DNA from: Carboxylicivirga sp.
Lineage (GTDB): Bacteria > Bacteroidota > Bacteroidia > Bacteroidales > Marinilabiliaceae
Reading direction: 5' to 3'
Assembly: GCA_025210475.1 (NCBI GenBank)
Contig: JAOARW010000022.1
Span: 1 to 64,000, forward strand
DNA length: 64,000 bases
Part shown: one piece after another, positions 44,938 through 54,051 of the stretch
Layout: every line of letters starts with the position of its first letter
Numbering within the stretch: position 1 is the stretch's first letter
The notes under the pieces: generated by a model
The model's database searches: none
Told to the model about the DNA's origin: nothing
What the model saw: the letters and a program-made list of their open reading frames with translations, nothing else
Position numbers and translations under genes: made by a program

Positions 44938-47595
44938 CTATTGCTTCTCAAAATACAGTAATTCATCCAGTGCCACTTCGAAACTTCTCGCTTTTCCTCC
45001 GCGAATTACTTTTCCATTAGCTAATTTCCACTTTCCTTTGGGCAAGTGAACGTCCCGGCTGCTTGCTCCTTGTTTGACAATCGGAGCCACCAATATTTTT
45101 TCGCCCAACATAAATTGATCATGAATTTTTGCAAAGCCCTGCTGAGGATAGTTATATTCCATTGGGCGCATGATGGGCTCGCCTGTTTTTGCCGCTGTTT
45201 TTGCCAGTTCAAGGATGTAGTCCTTGTATTTCTGACGAATATCCACCGCTGCCTTAACTGCTTTTTGATGCTTTTCATCCAATATGCGCCAGGGCGCTGC
45301 CGAAAATTGCATCATTGGCATAAGCGCATGGCATTGTGCTGAACGTACCACCAACTCCTGATCAATAATAGCGCCATCGAGGAATGATTTGTATTGCCCA
45401 CCGCCTATCATATCGGGACATGAAAATGGATAACCCATAATACCTTCCACCAACATTTGCGGTATTAACCAATTTAGATGATGCCAACTGTGGTCTTTAT
45501 CGTGAAGACGTTCGGCCAATGGTTGTCCTCCCATTTTCCACATCGCACGGTATTCGTTTAATGGAAAATCAAGGCCAATCTCACCATACAGTTTTGAATG
45601 ATCGTTAGGTGATAAGCCTTTTAAATCAACATCGCCGGTATAAAAACGAGCGTCGCCGGCATCGAGCTTAAAACCATCAACACCATAATCGTCAACCAGG
45701 CCTTGTAACTCATCTTTGAACCACTTTTGTGCATCGGGATTGGAAAGATCGAGCAAAGCACTCACCCCATTCCACCAGCGAATCATAGCTGTTTGTCCGG
45801 ACTTATTCTTCAGGAAATAACCTTTACCTTCCAACTCACGGTAAACATCACAATCGGGACTTAGAAACGGACATACCCATAGCATTACCTTGTAACCCAT
45901 ATCGTGCAACTCATTCATCATGGCTTTGGGGTCATCAAAACGCCCCTCATGAAAATTCCATTTGCCGTAGTCTTCCTGCCAGTTGTCGTCAATCATCAAC
46001 ACGCCCGCAGGATAACCATTACGCTTTATGTCTTTGGCATATCTAAGAATATCATTCTGGTTCTGATCGTACATCAGCTCAATCCAGGTATTGTATTGCG
46101 GTGCAGTAAAAAGCAATTCATCCGGCATTTTGCCTGACGCAGGAAAATAATTATCACTGGCAAACTGAAAACCGGCTTTCAAACCTCCTTTGACCTGATC
46201 TTTTTTGATCTCATCGCGACTGGATACAATTAGCTTGTTAGGCGTATTTTCAACCCTCAAAGGCTCTTCACTCCACAGTATGTCGCCCTGGTCAGACAGG
46301 ATCAATGGCTGCACCTGGTTCCCATATCCCATGCCCCAGGTATCAAACTCAAGTTCTTCATCGAAAGGCATCTTGTGTCCTTGACCTATCAGTCCCATCC
46401 ACCAATTGCTGTTATCTTTTTTATCAATCTCGATCGTATGTGTGATCGTACCGTCCTTCTTTGAACTCACGCCTTCCAGTGTCCATTCACTTTTCCAGCT
46501 AAGAATAGGCTCGCCATTCTCAAATTCCAGAGGCAACCAAATGTAACGGCCGTCAATGGCATTCTCTGGCATCCATCGATCGCCCATGTAAATAAATTGC
46601 CCTTTTTGTGCATCAACCGGCAATACAAAAGTACTTTGGGAATGAAAAGTAAGATGGGCATCTTTACCACGACAAGGGTTACCTAGCTCGCGCCAGGGAC
46701 CAAAGGGTAAATCTGCCACAGCCGAACGCGCAGCATTAGGACGCCACCCCGTGCAATCCGAAGCAATGAGGTAATACTTTCCATTGCTTTTAAACATCGC
46801 AGGTGCCTCCATGTAACGGTTCGGAAATGCTCGCGCATATTTGCCGGAACACGATAGATAATCGTCACTCAATTGTGAGATATGCAAGGTACTGTTTTCC
46901 TCCGATGAATAAATGTGGTAAGCTTTACCATCGTCATCGACAAACAAATTCATATCGCGTGCCATCTGACCATTGGCAAAATCGCGTCCCAGAATATTTA
47001 AGCTATCAACATGAGCAGGAAGATCACCATAACCACCTCCATAATTTGCCTTTAATCCGTCCGTCGGGATTGTCTTGTGAAAGGCATGTACATTGATGGG
47101 CCAATGTCCCCGATTGATGCGCATGCTTTTGATAAAGGTAAAGGGACCTGTTGCTTTATCGGCAACCGCTACACCGGATCGAGCCGCATCATAGCCCATA
47201 CTTTTAAGTTCCAGATGGAACCACATCACATACTTGCCTGTTTTCTTATTAAAAATCACCTTGGGACGTTCCAGAATACAGCCTTTGGCTATATCGTGTT
47301 TCGGATCTGTTGTGTTTACCTTAAGCGCAATGCCTTCATCTTTCCAATTGTAGAGATCAGTAGATGAATAGCAATGGACACCTACTTCGGCTTTATTACC
47401 GGCCTTGCCCGCTACTTTATGCTCACCGTACCAATAATAGGTATTACCTATTTTAAGGATGCCTCCTCCATGGGCATTGATATGTTTCCCATTATTATCC
47501 TTCCAGATCTGACCGGGTTGAAAAGAATTATTTTGTGCTATTCCATTAAACCCTATTAATAGGAATAAACATAACTTCCAGATAGATTTCTTCAT
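44938..47595 (-). CDS. GH43-GH31 two-domain glycosidase fusion
   Basis: An 885-aa secreted protein (signal peptide about 1-20) with two catalytic domains. Residues about 28-370 are a GH43 propeller (HINAHGGGILKIGNTYYWYG, ARDMNLFVDDDGKAYH, and probable acid in RYMEAPAMFKSNGKYY near 263). Residues about 385-885 are a GH31 barrel with a short N-domain: MIDDNWQEDYGKWNFHEGRF, the nucleophile near 645 in DGFKLDAGD, and the acid/base near 728 in FSCPDMIGGG. GH31 members cleave alpha-glucosides, alpha-xylosides or alpha-galactosides. The fusion implies two adjacent linkages processed in one place. The GH43 half is a paralog of the following gene. A -7 box and palindrome lie upstream. Confidence 0.9.
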   Translation of the reverse strand: MKKSIWKLCLFLLIGFNGIAQNNSFQPGQIWKDNNGKHINAHGGGILKIGNTYYWYGEHKVAGKAGNKAEVGVHCYSSTDLYNWKDEGIALKVNTTDPKHDIAKGCILERPKVIFNKKTGKYVMWFHLELKSMGYDAARSGVAVADKATGPFTFIKSMRINRGHWPINVHAFHKTIPTDGLKANYGGGYGDLPAHVDSLNILGRDFANGQMARDMNLFVDDDGKAYHIYSSEENSTLHISQLSDDYLSCSGKYARAFPNRYMEAPAMFKSNGKYYLIASDCTGWRPNAARSAVADLPFGPWRELGNPCRGKDAHLTFHSQSTFVLPVDAQKGQFIYMGDRWMPENAIDGRYIWLPLEFENGEPILSWKSEWTLEGVSSKKDGTITHTIEIDKKDNSNWWMGLIGQGHKMPFDEELEFDTWGMGYGNQVQPLILSDQGDILWSEEPLRVENTPNKLIVSSRDEIKKDQVKGGLKAGFQFASDNYFPASGKMPDELLFTAPQYNTWIELMYDQNQNDILRYAKDIKRNGYPAGVLMIDDNWQEDYGKWNFHEGRFDDPKAMMNELHDMGYKVMLWVCPFLSPDCDVYRELEGKGYFLKNKSGQTAMIRWWNGVSALLDLSNPDAQKWFKDELQGLVDDYGVDGFKLDAGDARFYTGDVDLKGLSPNDHSKLYGEIGLDFPLNEYRAMWKMGGQPLAERLHDKDHSWHHLNWLIPQMLVEGIMGYPFSCPDMIGGGQYKSFLDGAIIDQELVVRSAQCHALMPMMQFSAAPWRILDEKHQKAVKAAVDIRQKYKDYILELAKTAAKTGEPIMRPMEYNYPQQGFAKIHDQFMLGEKILVAPIVKQGASSRDVHLPKGKWKLANGKVIRGGKARSFEVALDELLYFEKQ

Positions 47596-47633
47596 CTTCA
47601 GATTAACTTGTTACTATTGGTTTAAAAAATATT

Positions 47634-47676
47634 TAAATGGTTTCCGTAAACCATTTATTACACGTTTTCAAATGTA
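47634..47676 (-). promoter_or_regulatory. Promoter and operator-like palindrome of the GH43-GH31 unit
   Basis: TACATTTG on the minus strand (47669-47676) matches the -7 consensus and predicts a start near 47662. Immediately downstream, 47634-47657 holds a 10-bp inverted repeat, TAAATGGTTT / AAACCATTTA, around CCGT. That position suits a repressor site in the early leader. Confidence 0.45.
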
Positions 47677-47783
47677 TCAGCTTAATAGCCTCTGTAGGTT
47701 GAATATTAGGTCATATTGGTAGAATAATCTTTCTAAGAACAGAAAATCAGATCTGCCAAAGCTTTGCTTTAAATAAAATATAC

Positions 47784-47799
47784 CCAATAGATATATTGG
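47784..47799 (-). terminator. Candidate terminator after the FAD oxidoreductase gene
   Basis: A short stem CCAATA / TATTGG, followed on the minus strand by GTATATTTTATTT, 75 bp past the stop at 47874. Weak stem, moderate T-tract. Confidence 0.35.
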
Positions 47800-47873
47800 C
47801 CTAAGGTCATCTACTATTAGCAGTGATTTTGTAATTTCTTATTTTATCAAACAACACATATTTCATCATGATC

Positions 47874-50165
47874 CTACAAAGAAGTCACCATCAGCTTAAA
47901 AACAGAAACTGGTACGTTGCTGCACTTTTTAGCAAAAACTAACTTCAAAGCACTAGTGACAACAAGTCTCTCGAATTTAATTTCATTTATCGCCTGGTAA
48001 TTTCCACTGGTTTCAAACAGCAACTGATTATCTTCATTATAAATCTTATAATCCCCCACAACAAAAGGAATTTCTGACTCAGGGTGCTCCATTAAATTAC
48101 ACTCCAAGGCATGATCATAATCCGCATCGAAAAACAGTTTAACACCTGATATTTCCTGTGGTGAATCCCATTTAACAAATAGTTCAGGATTTGATTCATC
48201 CAAGTCGGCTATCCATGCATTAACACCCCCATTTGAGCTTGGGCGAATTTCGCCGTTTAAAACTTTCTCCGGATCAAAACACTGAATAGCAGGTTTAACA
48301 TGCAAGGCCAGATTTTTACCTGCCGGACGGCGTTCAGGTGTCCAAAATTCAAAGGTATCCAAGCCTAAATCTAAAGCCGGCTCTTGCTTTCCATAATTAG
48401 AAACTGCCTTATTAATTTTATTTTGAACCGTCATTATACCGGTGACGCGCTGTTCACTTAATGCCACCTCTACCTGATTGTTTTGCATAAAAGCCAGATA
48501 AACATATGTATCTGCTTCCAATTGAAAATCAGTGCCGATTTCAATCTCTTGCTCACCTTGTTTTAGTTCAAACTGAAGCTCCTGTAATTTTTTGTCTGGC
48601 GTATAATGTTTATTGGAACTTCCGGTCATAAATGCAACGGAAAGCTGCGCAGCCTCCTTAGCTCGTACTGTCACCTTAAAGCGATAATCAGTGGTAGCTG
48701 CCAAGGGGAGTAACTGTGCTGTGCTAAAATTTAACTTCTGCCACTCGCCATTAGCCACCATCTTTTCCAGTTTTAAGGTTGATGTGGCTGATAGCTGAGC
48801 CTGTGCGGTCAGATCCTTTTTATCCTTCCATTCCAATCGAGGAATACTTTGTCCAATTATATTGAGTTCTTGCTGTAGCTCACCAATATTTTCTTCGTTA
48901 CCTAATTCTCTGTTTGTATAAGCATTTTTCTGACAAAGAGCGGCTGCCATTCCTACAGCCTGTGCACCCAGTGCACACGTAAGCATCACCCGCGACGACC
49001 CAAAAGCCACATGAGAGGCACTTATAATGCGTCCGGCCAAAAACAGGTTATCAATATCTTTACTGTAAAAACAACGATACGGTATGGTGTAAACACCTTT
49101 ACTATGCCACTGTGAACAGGAATTATGCTTGCTATAGATACCATCCGCCGGGTGTAAGTCCATCGCCCAACCACCATAGGCCACTGCATCAAAATAATCA
49201 CGTTGTTCTACAATATCCTTTTGATTCAACATGTAGTCGCCTTCAAAGCGTCGGCTTTCGCGTTTACCAGGCACAGTGCCAACCCATTCGAGTGTTAAGT
49301 TTTCTGCCTCCGGATATTCACCGCTATTTTTGACATAATCCCAAATACCATATACCACTTTCCATAATTCCAGCTTTATATCTTCCGACTGATAAATGGT
49401 ATTTAAGCGTCCACCATATTCAACCCACCAAAGTTTACATCCATGCTGATTAAACTGATAGTTTTTGATACGTGGTAACTCAGATGCATTTTTAATGGCA
49501 AATGAAGGAGCTTTATAACTAACCGGTTTTCCGGTATCTTTTGTGTAGAAGTATAAAGAATGTCCCAACAAGTCGCCATAATCTTCAATATTAGGTGCAA
49601 ATCCTTCATCAAATTCATCAGCCTCTTCGGCTCCCATTCGAAATGATGCTCCAGCTAGAAACGAAACTATACCGTCGCCTGTGGCATCACAAAAGTAATT
49701 GGCATTAATCGTATAATGTATCGAATTCTGACTACAAAAAGCTCCAATACTTTTGATCTTCTTATCCCCATCTTTTTCTACTTCATAAACAGAAGTATTC
49801 AATAAAAGTGTAATATTTTCTTCCTCTAAAACCTTCTCTAAAAGAATTGTATCAAAAATAAGTGGATTACCTTCTGAATTACGTTTAAGATTTTCAAGAA
49901 GTATTTCATTAATTAAACCACTCTCTCGCGACCATCGGTTATTGTTGCCCATGTGCGATGTAGCACCCAAAGCCCACAAACGTACTTCACTCGATGCGTT
50001 ACCACCCAACACCGGCCGATCTTGAATCAATACAACTTTTAATCCCTGACGGGCTGCAACAATGGCTGCACATACACCCGACAAACCACCTCCTGCTACA
50101 GTCAGGTCAACCTTATAATGAATGATTTTATTTTGTCTCGACTTTTCTGTTCCTTCTTTAATCAT
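47874..50165 (-). CDS. FAD-dependent oxidoreductase with C-terminal jelly-roll domain
   Basis: A 763-aa protein of the FAD_oxidored type. The dinucleotide-binding motif is at about 20-48 (LTVAGGGLSGVCAAIVAARQ), followed by GGNASSEVRLWALGATSHMG, CDATGDGIVSFLAGASFRMG and NLFLAGRIISASHVAFGSSR. There is no signal peptide, so it appears cytosolic. After about residue 430 come a beta-rich domain and a discoidin-like jelly roll (about 610-760). That is odd for a cytosolic enzyme, since such modules usually bind extracellular glycans. It starts one base after the stop of the SSS symporter gene, so the pair looks like import followed by oxidation. The substrate is unknown; an imported sugar or uronate derivative is inferred. 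Confidence 0.85.
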   Translation of the reverse strand: MIKEGTEKSRQNKIIHYKVDLTVAGGGLSGVCAAIVAARQGLKVVLIQDRPVLGGNASSEVRLWALGATSHMGNNNRWSRESGLINEILLENLKRNSEGNPLIFDTILLEKVLEEENITLLLNTSVYEVEKDGDKKIKSIGAFCSQNSIHYTINANYFCDATGDGIVSFLAGASFRMGAEEADEFDEGFAPNIEDYGDLLGHSLYFYTKDTGKPVSYKAPSFAIKNASELPRIKNYQFNQHGCKLWWVEYGGRLNTIYQSEDIKLELWKVVYGIWDYVKNSGEYPEAENLTLEWVGTVPGKRESRRFEGDYMLNQKDIVEQRDYFDAVAYGGWAMDLHPADGIYSKHNSCSQWHSKGVYTIPYRCFYSKDIDNLFLAGRIISASHVAFGSSRVMLTCALGAQAVGMAAALCQKNAYTNRELGNEENIGELQQELNIIGQSIPRLEWKDKKDLTAQAQLSATSTLKLEKMVANGEWQKLNFSTAQLLPLAATTDYRFKVTVRAKEAAQLSVAFMTGSSNKHYTPDKKLQELQFELKQGEQEIEIGTDFQLEADTYVYLAFMQNNQVEVALSEQRVTGIMTVQNKINKAVSNYGKQEPALDLGLDTFEFWTPERRPAGKNLALHVKPAIQCFDPEKVLNGEIRPSSNGGVNAWIADLDESNPELFVKWDSPQEISGVKLFFDADYDHALECNLMEHPESEIPFVVGDYKIYNEDNQLLFETSGNYQAINEIKFERLVVTSALKLVFAKKCSNVPVSVFKLMVTSL

Positions 50166-50166
50166 C

Positions 50167-51816
50167 TTAATTGAATTTGAGTTTTATGTTAGGGTGAATT
50201 ATTAAAGAAAGTATTATCACCATTACTCCCACTGATAGCACCAGTTCCATGCTGCTGTCGGACAAGAGTCCCAAGACAGCAATCAATACACCTACAATGC
50301 CCAGTGTGATGGATAACACCTTTAATCCGTATTCATTTTGAGAAGATGTTTGTTCTTCAACAACTTCTTCAGAAAGCTTACTCTTGTAGTTTAAATAATC
50401 TTCTGAAATTGCATTTTTATATCGTGCATATATTTCGTAGGCCAATAACATACCTAATGGTAATAGTGCTCCCAGCAGCATTTCACTGGCACGACTTAAG
50501 GCAGCTCCCGTTACCGGTTCTGCTAAGAATTTTACACCCACATTTATAAAAAGACTAATGCTTGTAATCCAAAGGATGGATTTACCACTGTGATATTTCG
50601 AAAAGATAGCCCATATTGGTGGTCCGTATAAAGAACAACCGGTAACCGCTCCTACACTTAATACAACGTTTACAATGCCACCTGCTGCCGGCACAATTAA
50701 AGCAACTGCAATGGTAGCCAAACCAAATATTAAGGTCGAGAGCTTAGCCACTTTCATGGTTGAACCAATCGTAGCATTAGGTCTTAGTACCTTGTAAATA
50801 TCATTGGTAATGACCGATGCCGCCAAATTTAAAGTTGTATTAACAGAACTGGCTGTTGCGAAAATCATACCTCCCAACATGAGGCCAAGCATACCATTTG
50901 GTAAAACCTGTTTACAAGCCAGCAAATAAGCCCCTTCATTCTCCAGACCGCTAAGCTCAGGATTCATCACGCGATAAACCATCGGTGGAAGCATCCAGAT
51001 AAGTGGACTTAGTAAATATAACCAGGCAAAAGATAATCCAACCTTTTTGGCGGCTTTTACCGAACCAACACTTGTGTAACGCTGAACATAGGCCCAGTTG
51101 CCCCCTATAAATATTGTGTTATAAACAGCAAAGGCTATAATGAACCACAGACTGTATTCCCCGCCGGTAATGTTAAAGAAATCGCTCGGGGCCTTTTCAA
51201 CAAAAGAAGACAAACCTCCCACATTATCAACCGACAAAATGACAACTATTACTACGGCAGCCGTTAAAATCACAAACTGAAGCACATCGGTAATAATAAC
51301 AGCCCACAGACCACCCACAACGGTATACAATAAAATTAAAAGTCCAAGAACAATTACACAGGCTTCGATTGAAAAACCAGTTGATACATTAACAATTTTG
51401 GCAACCGGATATAAAAATGCCCCGGTATAGGCCAATGACAAAACCAGAATCAAATAGGTATAGAACTTTTGTGTGCGATCTCCTAAACGCTTACGCACAA
51501 ACTCAGCCGCGGTGAGGCTTTGTGTTCGTTTCCATCCCGGTGCAATATAATAAGCTACTATAAAACCTCCCAAACACATGGTTAGCTGAATGGTAACTGC
51601 TACAAATCCCAATTCATATGCAATCGATCCCCAAACAACAAATGTGCCGGCAGAGAAGAAACTCATAAATAATGACAAGCCACTTATTGACCAGGGCACC
51701 GCACCTCCGGCCGCAAAGTAAGACTTCATGTCTGATCCCCGCTTTCGGAACGACAACCCTGCCATGACTATTAAAATCGAAAACAATATTATTACTGAAT
51801 AATCAATAATCCCCAT
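50167..51816 (-). CDS. Sodium:solute symporter (SSS family)
   Basis: A 549-aa sodium-coupled importer with about 13-14 membrane helices. It has SSS signatures such as YFAAGGAVPWSISGLSLFMSFF early, TVVGGLWAVIITDVLQFVIL in the middle, and MIFATASSVNTTLNLAASVI, which carries sodium-site serines and threonines. A longer frame from 51891 overlaps the GH31 gene and adds 25 polar residues. The ATG at 51816 gives the canonical MGIIDYSVIILFSILIV start. It probably carries a mono- or oligosaccharide released by the operon across the inner membrane; homologs also move amino acids and other solutes. It is tightly linked to the FAD oxidoreductase gene. Confidence 0.92.
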   Translation of the reverse strand: MGIIDYSVIILFSILIVMAGLSFRKRGSDMKSYFAAGGAVPWSISGLSLFMSFFSAGTFVVWGSIAYELGFVAVTIQLTMCLGGFIVAYYIAPGWKRTQSLTAAEFVRKRLGDRTQKFYTYLILVLSLAYTGAFLYPVAKIVNVSTGFSIEACVIVLGLLILLYTVVGGLWAVIITDVLQFVILTAAVVIVVILSVDNVGGLSSFVEKAPSDFFNITGGEYSLWFIIAFAVYNTIFIGGNWAYVQRYTSVGSVKAAKKVGLSFAWLYLLSPLIWMLPPMVYRVMNPELSGLENEGAYLLACKQVLPNGMLGLMLGGMIFATASSVNTTLNLAASVITNDIYKVLRPNATIGSTMKVAKLSTLIFGLATIAVALIVPAAGGIVNVVLSVGAVTGCSLYGPPIWAIFSKYHSGKSILWITSISLFINVGVKFLAEPVTGAALSRASEMLLGALLPLGMLLAYEIYARYKNAISEDYLNYKSKLSEEVVEEQTSSQNEYGLKVLSITLGIVGVLIAVLGLLSDSSMELVLSVGVMVIILSLIIHPNIKLKFN

Positions 51817-51859
51817 CCCATTTAGTTTTAAATATACCTTAATATCTTTTCTACAATTA

Positions 51860-54049
51860 TTACTTAATCTGGTAACTATTTCCTTCAACAATTGGAAATT
51901 CTATAAATCCGTTACCTTTTTTGATTTGTATTTCTTTACCTGTTTTTACTTCTTTAACTGTTGCTTTATCCACTTGCTTGGCAGCTACTTCAAAGGTGTA
52001 TTTTTCACCTTCTTTTAGTGTATAGAAGTTTGAAATACCCTCGTTATTTACATCGTAAACACGAGCCAGTAATTGATCAGTATTGGCTTGTCTTAAGATG
52101 ACAATTCCTTTTCCTCCAACAAAGCATGGAACTTTCTCCAAAGGAAGTTCATAATCAGATAAAGTAACTGGACCTTCAAAGCGTTTACCAGTTTCCCAAT
52201 CATACCAAACTCCTTCGGGCAGGTAAATATCTTTTTTGCCTTCCTTATAATTTTTCAAGAGTGGTGTGGCCAAAACGGATTCTCCAATCATCCATTGAAA
52301 TTTATCCGATTCCACGGCTGCAGTATCATTCGAGAATGCAATACTTAATGGTGTTAAGGTATAAGGAAAGCCTGTTTCGTGAGTCATCATTCCGGCACTG
52401 TATAAGTATGGTACCAACTCATAATGAAAATCTACGGTTTTCTTAAAGGTCTTCTGCTCCCCGGCACTCCATTTCGATGGATAAGCTCCAACCGCCATTC
52501 CGGCAGTTAAGGATAATAACCACGAATGACGAATATTGGCATCAATAGCTTTTACATTATGCATATTGTGCACCCCACATACATCAGAATATACGTTTGG
52601 CATTCCGCTGGCAGCATATTGCAAATAATTGATTGTTGTTCGGCCTTTCATCGACTGAACGCCGGTATCGTTAATTCTAAGCAGGGTCCCTGGTGCAGAA
52701 AACTCACCACAACGTGCCATAACATGTCCCCCTTCATTGGCAATTGCCTCCATGGGTTTATTAAAAATTGACGTTTCTTCATCCAAATCCATCATGGTAT
52801 CTTCTTTAATACCATCTACTCCCCATTTACTGTAGTGTTTTTGATACCAGGCTGCTGCCCCGGGGATGTTTCCGTCCAATAAGTAACATGGTACAATTGG
52901 AAAAACTCCTGAAGTAATGGTTCTTACCTGCCCATTCTTATCTGTTAACAGATAACCTTTCTTAAAAGCTTCATCCGACAGGTCGTTTCCATAATAGGAC
53001 TTAACTTTCAGATTCTTATCACGTTTCTTTGTTTTGGGGTAAAAAGGTCCTCCCGAAGGAACAAAGTTTGTTCTTAAACCAATCATCCAATAGATATCGT
53101 TCCGATGCATCCAGTTTTTGAATTCTCCGGTATCCGGAAATTTTTTACCAAAACGGCCAAAACTAGTCGTGGTACCACCAACATCCCAAAAACCAGATCC
53201 GGTTACAGCCCATCGGATTGGGTATCCCTCTTTGTGAAATTTATCGAGGATATCCTTTACAGTAAATTGATTGGTATTCCAGCCCAAAGCATCCCACGAC
53301 TCCCAACCCAATTCAAACAAGCGGGATTTGGGTTTAATATCCTCATAACCATTCTGATTTCTGATCTTTTTATAGTTAGCGTAAATCTGTTTGCTATCAC
53401 CTACGAAGAAATAAAATGTTGATTTCCCTTCTCTTTCCGTATTTAATTGATAGGTATTCTCCGAAAGGGTAACGCTTTTCTTACCCCGATCAAAAAATAC
53501 ACCAGCAAAGCTATTTTTCGGGAAAATGGTGAAGGTACTTAACCAACGTTTTCCTCCTCCATTATTCTCAATCGTAAATTGCTTTTCTTCGGCACCCGCT
53601 AAATCAAAAGTTTTATTCCAGCCTCCGGCATCACCTAAACCGTGTGCAACGGGCATACCACCAAAACGTAATGAAACTTTATTTTCGCCTTCATTTCCTG
53701 GTTCTACCATAACAGTTGCAATACCATTTTCAAACGATATTTTGACTTTGGCCTGCCGGTTATTTGAAGTATTTGCCTCCAACACAATTACGCCATCATC
53801 ATTTGATAACACATTGGCGTTTGTTACAGGTCGATCGTTGATAAATAATCCAGAAACGGTATCACCCGGTACCATTATGCCCTGTTTCTTTTCCTCAAAC
53901 TGCAATTGCATGTTCCCGGTATTCACCGTCAGTGTATGTGAACCACTTTTTAATTGCAATCCTTTACTACCTGCATTTGTGCATGAATTGACAAGTGTGG
54001 AAATTGCCAAAAATGCTATAACTAAACCTTTATTTATCAATTTATTCAT
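51860..54049 (-). CDS. GH31-family alpha-glycosidase, lipoprotein
   Basis: A 729-aa lipoprotein (ISTLVNSC, cysteine near 23). An N-terminal beta-sandwich (30-235) is followed by the GH31 barrel with WESWDALGWNTNQF, FWDVGGTTTSFGRF, the nucleophile near 417 in GIKEDTMMD, the acid/base near 489 in NVYSDVCGVHN, and a C-terminal domain with LATPLLKNYKEG and YLPEGVWYDWETG. The group includes alpha-xylosidases, alpha-glucosidases and alpha-galactosidases. The nucleophile is preceded by KE rather than the KT/KL of better-known members, so specificity is left open. It lies between a sulfatase/propeller cluster and the symporter in the main operon. The other GH31 domain (44938-47595) is only distantly similar. 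Confidence 0.92.
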   Translation of the reverse strand: MNKLINKGLVIAFLAISTLVNSCTNAGSKGLQLKSGSHTLTVNTGNMQLQFEEKKQGIMVPGDTVSGLFINDRPVTNANVLSNDDGVIVLEANTSNNRQAKVKISFENGIATVMVEPGNEGENKVSLRFGGMPVAHGLGDAGGWNKTFDLAGAEEKQFTIENNGGGKRWLSTFTIFPKNSFAGVFFDRGKKSVTLSENTYQLNTEREGKSTFYFFVGDSKQIYANYKKIRNQNGYEDIKPKSRLFELGWESWDALGWNTNQFTVKDILDKFHKEGYPIRWAVTGSGFWDVGGTTTSFGRFGKKFPDTGEFKNWMHRNDIYWMIGLRTNFVPSGGPFYPKTKKRDKNLKVKSYYGNDLSDEAFKKGYLLTDKNGQVRTITSGVFPIVPCYLLDGNIPGAAAWYQKHYSKWGVDGIKEDTMMDLDEETSIFNKPMEAIANEGGHVMARCGEFSAPGTLLRINDTGVQSMKGRTTINYLQYAASGMPNVYSDVCGVHNMHNVKAIDANIRHSWLLSLTAGMAVGAYPSKWSAGEQKTFKKTVDFHYELVPYLYSAGMMTHETGFPYTLTPLSIAFSNDTAAVESDKFQWMIGESVLATPLLKNYKEGKKDIYLPEGVWYDWETGKRFEGPVTLSDYELPLEKVPCFVGGKGIVILRQANTDQLLARVYDVNNEGISNFYTLKEGEKYTFEVAAKQVDKATVKEVKTGKEIQIKKGNGFIEFPIVEGNSYQIK

Positions 54050-54051
54050 GG

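Noticed and set aside
51817..51891. N-terminal extension of the SSS symporter
   Set aside because: It overlaps the upstream GH31 coding sequence, adds polar residues before the first membrane helix, and is not typical of the family.
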